A DNA stretch of 31,264 nt, from the NCBI GenBank assembly GCA_001414345.1, contig LLCB01000482.1:1-31264 (forward strand), written 5' to 3'. Below the pieces are notes generated by a model. The model was not told the DNA's origin and did no database searches. It saw only the letters and a program-made list of their open reading frames with translations. Shown piece after piece: positions 30,082 to 31,264 of the stretch (its first letter is position 1; each line of letters starts with the position of its first letter). The DNA is from Hymenoscyphus infarciens (lineage: Eukaryota; Ascomycota; Leotiomycetes; Helotiales; Helotiaceae). Made by a program: the position numbers and the translations under genes.

Positions 30082-31264
30082 ATGTCTTCTACTTCGTTTA
30101 AAGGAGAGAAGCTAATTAGTCGCTCTAACTATATAGAGTAGCTTATAGAAGCCGAGCTATTTCTTAAGATAAACGGCTTTATGTCTTATATCTTAGGTAC
30201 TATTAAAGAACCTAAGAAGTCTTTATATTATAATAAGATAGAAGAAGGAAAGCTTGAAGCTAAATCAGACGAATTAGTAGTTAAATATAAGAATAAACTC
30301 GATAACTATAGAGCTAAAAGTAATAAAGCTCTAGCTACTTTAGAATCTATTATATCTTCTAATAATATAAAGAGATATATAGATATTGATTCCCCTTCTA
30401 TACTTTAGGATAAGATTAAGTCTAATTTTAGTAGCTCTAGTCTAGAACTAGTAAGTCGATATTATAATAAGATAACTAATGCTCGCTATAGTAACTTTAG
30501 TACTATAGAGGAATATATATCCAAAATTCAGTCTTCGGCTATATACTTAAGAAGCTTAGACGAAAAGGTTTCTAATACTTTTATATTAGTTACTATATTT
30601 AATAGCCTTCCTAGTTCTTTCGATTCTTTTATATCTAGAAAGTACGAAGATATAGGAAACGACGTTAGTTCTATAGACTTAGAAGAGCTAATAAGCGACC
30701 TTATAGGCGAAGAGTCTAGAATAACTCAAAGAAGTGATTTAGAAGCTAATAAAGCTTCTATTAAAACTAGCTCTCTATGTACCCACTATAATAAAAAGAG
30801 ACATATTAAGAGTAAATGATTTTTACTTCACCTAGAGCTTAGAAAGAGCTCTAATAATACTAGTAATAATACTAGTAAGAATACTAGTAATAACTCTTCT
30901 AAAAAGAATAAAAAGAAGAATAAAGCTAAAGATAAAAACTCTAGTAAGTCTAGAGAATTAGAAGACTCTAAAGACTCTAAAGACTCTAAAGACTCTAATT
31001 CTAATAATAATAAGTCTAAAGTCTCTTCTAGAGTTATTATGTCAGCTAGTATTAATAGTAATAATAAAAATACTATAACTAGCTATACTAGTAATAAAAG
31101 AAAACTAGTATTAGACTCCGGGGCCACTAATCACTTCACGCCTAATAAAAGCTAGCTTCTTGATTTTAAAGAGCTTAATAGCTCTATTATAGTAGCTAAT
31201 AATACTAAAGTACCTCTACTAGGTAAAGGTAATATACCTATTACTTATAAAGGTAAAGAGCTAC
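30082..31264 (+). pseudogene. Ty1/Copia gag-pol, 5' part (runs off the window), four stops
   Basis: A single frame without indels runs 394 codons from ATG 30,082 to the window end. The N-terminus SNYIEXLIEAELFLKINGF is the Copia gag motif, with the usual Trp replaced by TAG (30,139-30,141). A CX2CX4HX4C knuckle at about 30,776-30,819 reads CTHYNKKRHIKSK then TGA; its second Cys is Tyr. A basic Lys/Asn/Ser linker (30,840-31,080) includes three to four Asp-Ser-Lys repeats. The protease active site LDSGATNHFTP (31,111-31,143) is intact. Other stops: TAG 30,406 and TAG 31,153. Integrase, reverse transcriptase and RNase H should follow outside. The stop density is far lower than in the other elements, so this is the least damaged copy. 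Confidence 0.88.
30963..30995 (+). repeat. 9-bp coding microsatellite (Asp-Ser-Lys)
   Basis: GACTCTAAA is repeated three times and followed by GACTCT inside the gag linker of the Copia element. A neighbouring AATACTAGTAAT-type repeat (about 30,852-30,895) encodes Asn-Thr-Ser units. Confidence 0.75.

Noticed and set aside
1..31264. tRNA or rRNA genes
   Set aside because: No cloverleaf-like A/B-box pairs or conserved rRNA segments were noticed on either strand.

Overview
The window looks like filamentous ascomycete (Pezizomycotina) DNA with a two-part composition. Most of it is extremely AT-rich, is saturated with TpA, and has almost no CpA or TpG on either strand. That is the footprint of repeat-induced point mutation (RIP). 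Intact reading frames occur only in a balanced-composition island at about 10,845-13,850 and, weakly, in a small island at about 24,145-24,690. Fungal-type features include a 56-bp GT-AG intron with a CTAAT-type branch site and a Kre9/Knh1-type GPI cell-wall protein.

Layout. 1-4,935: minus-strand Ty3/Gypsy retrotransposon, RIP-destroyed, with RNase H, reverse transcriptase and gag zinc knuckle still legible; its 5' LTR/leader region contains a ~0.5-kb LTR-like unit (copy A). About 4,940-10,250: minus-strand Tad1-like LINE with legible reverse transcriptase and endonuclease. 10,250-10,840: unclassified AT-rich remnant, ending in a 31-nt hairpin. 10,845-13,753: GC-balanced island with the only convincing host gene, a two-exon minus-strand gene (11,254-12,110) for a 266-residue secreted GPI-anchored protein. 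13,754-14,052: 299-bp MITE-like inverted-repeat element straddling the island edge. 14,088-14,563: second LTR-like unit (copy B). 15,052-16,125: short non-autonomous Mutator-like element (MULE). 16,137-20,240: tandem-repeat-rich degenerate retroelement, related to the Gypsy element, with LTR-like copy C. 20,506-24,142: long MULE with a dead transposase. 24,150-24,690: remnant of single-copy DNA. 24,894-28,847: RIP-killed hAT transposon with 8-bp target duplications and a nested ~0.5-kb foldback insertion. 28,974-31,264: 5' part of a Ty1/Copia element on the plus strand, much less damaged than the rest, running off the window.

The window therefore reads as a transposon graveyard around one retained cell-surface gene. 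The transposons show a relative history: elements nested in one another, RIP mutating one copy of a duplicated site and sparing the other, and a Copia copy with only four stops in 394 codons. I did not recognise a new defence or metabolic system. The most unusual structures are the paired MULE family, the foldback insertion inside the hAT gene, and the MITE whose two arms differ in RIP state.
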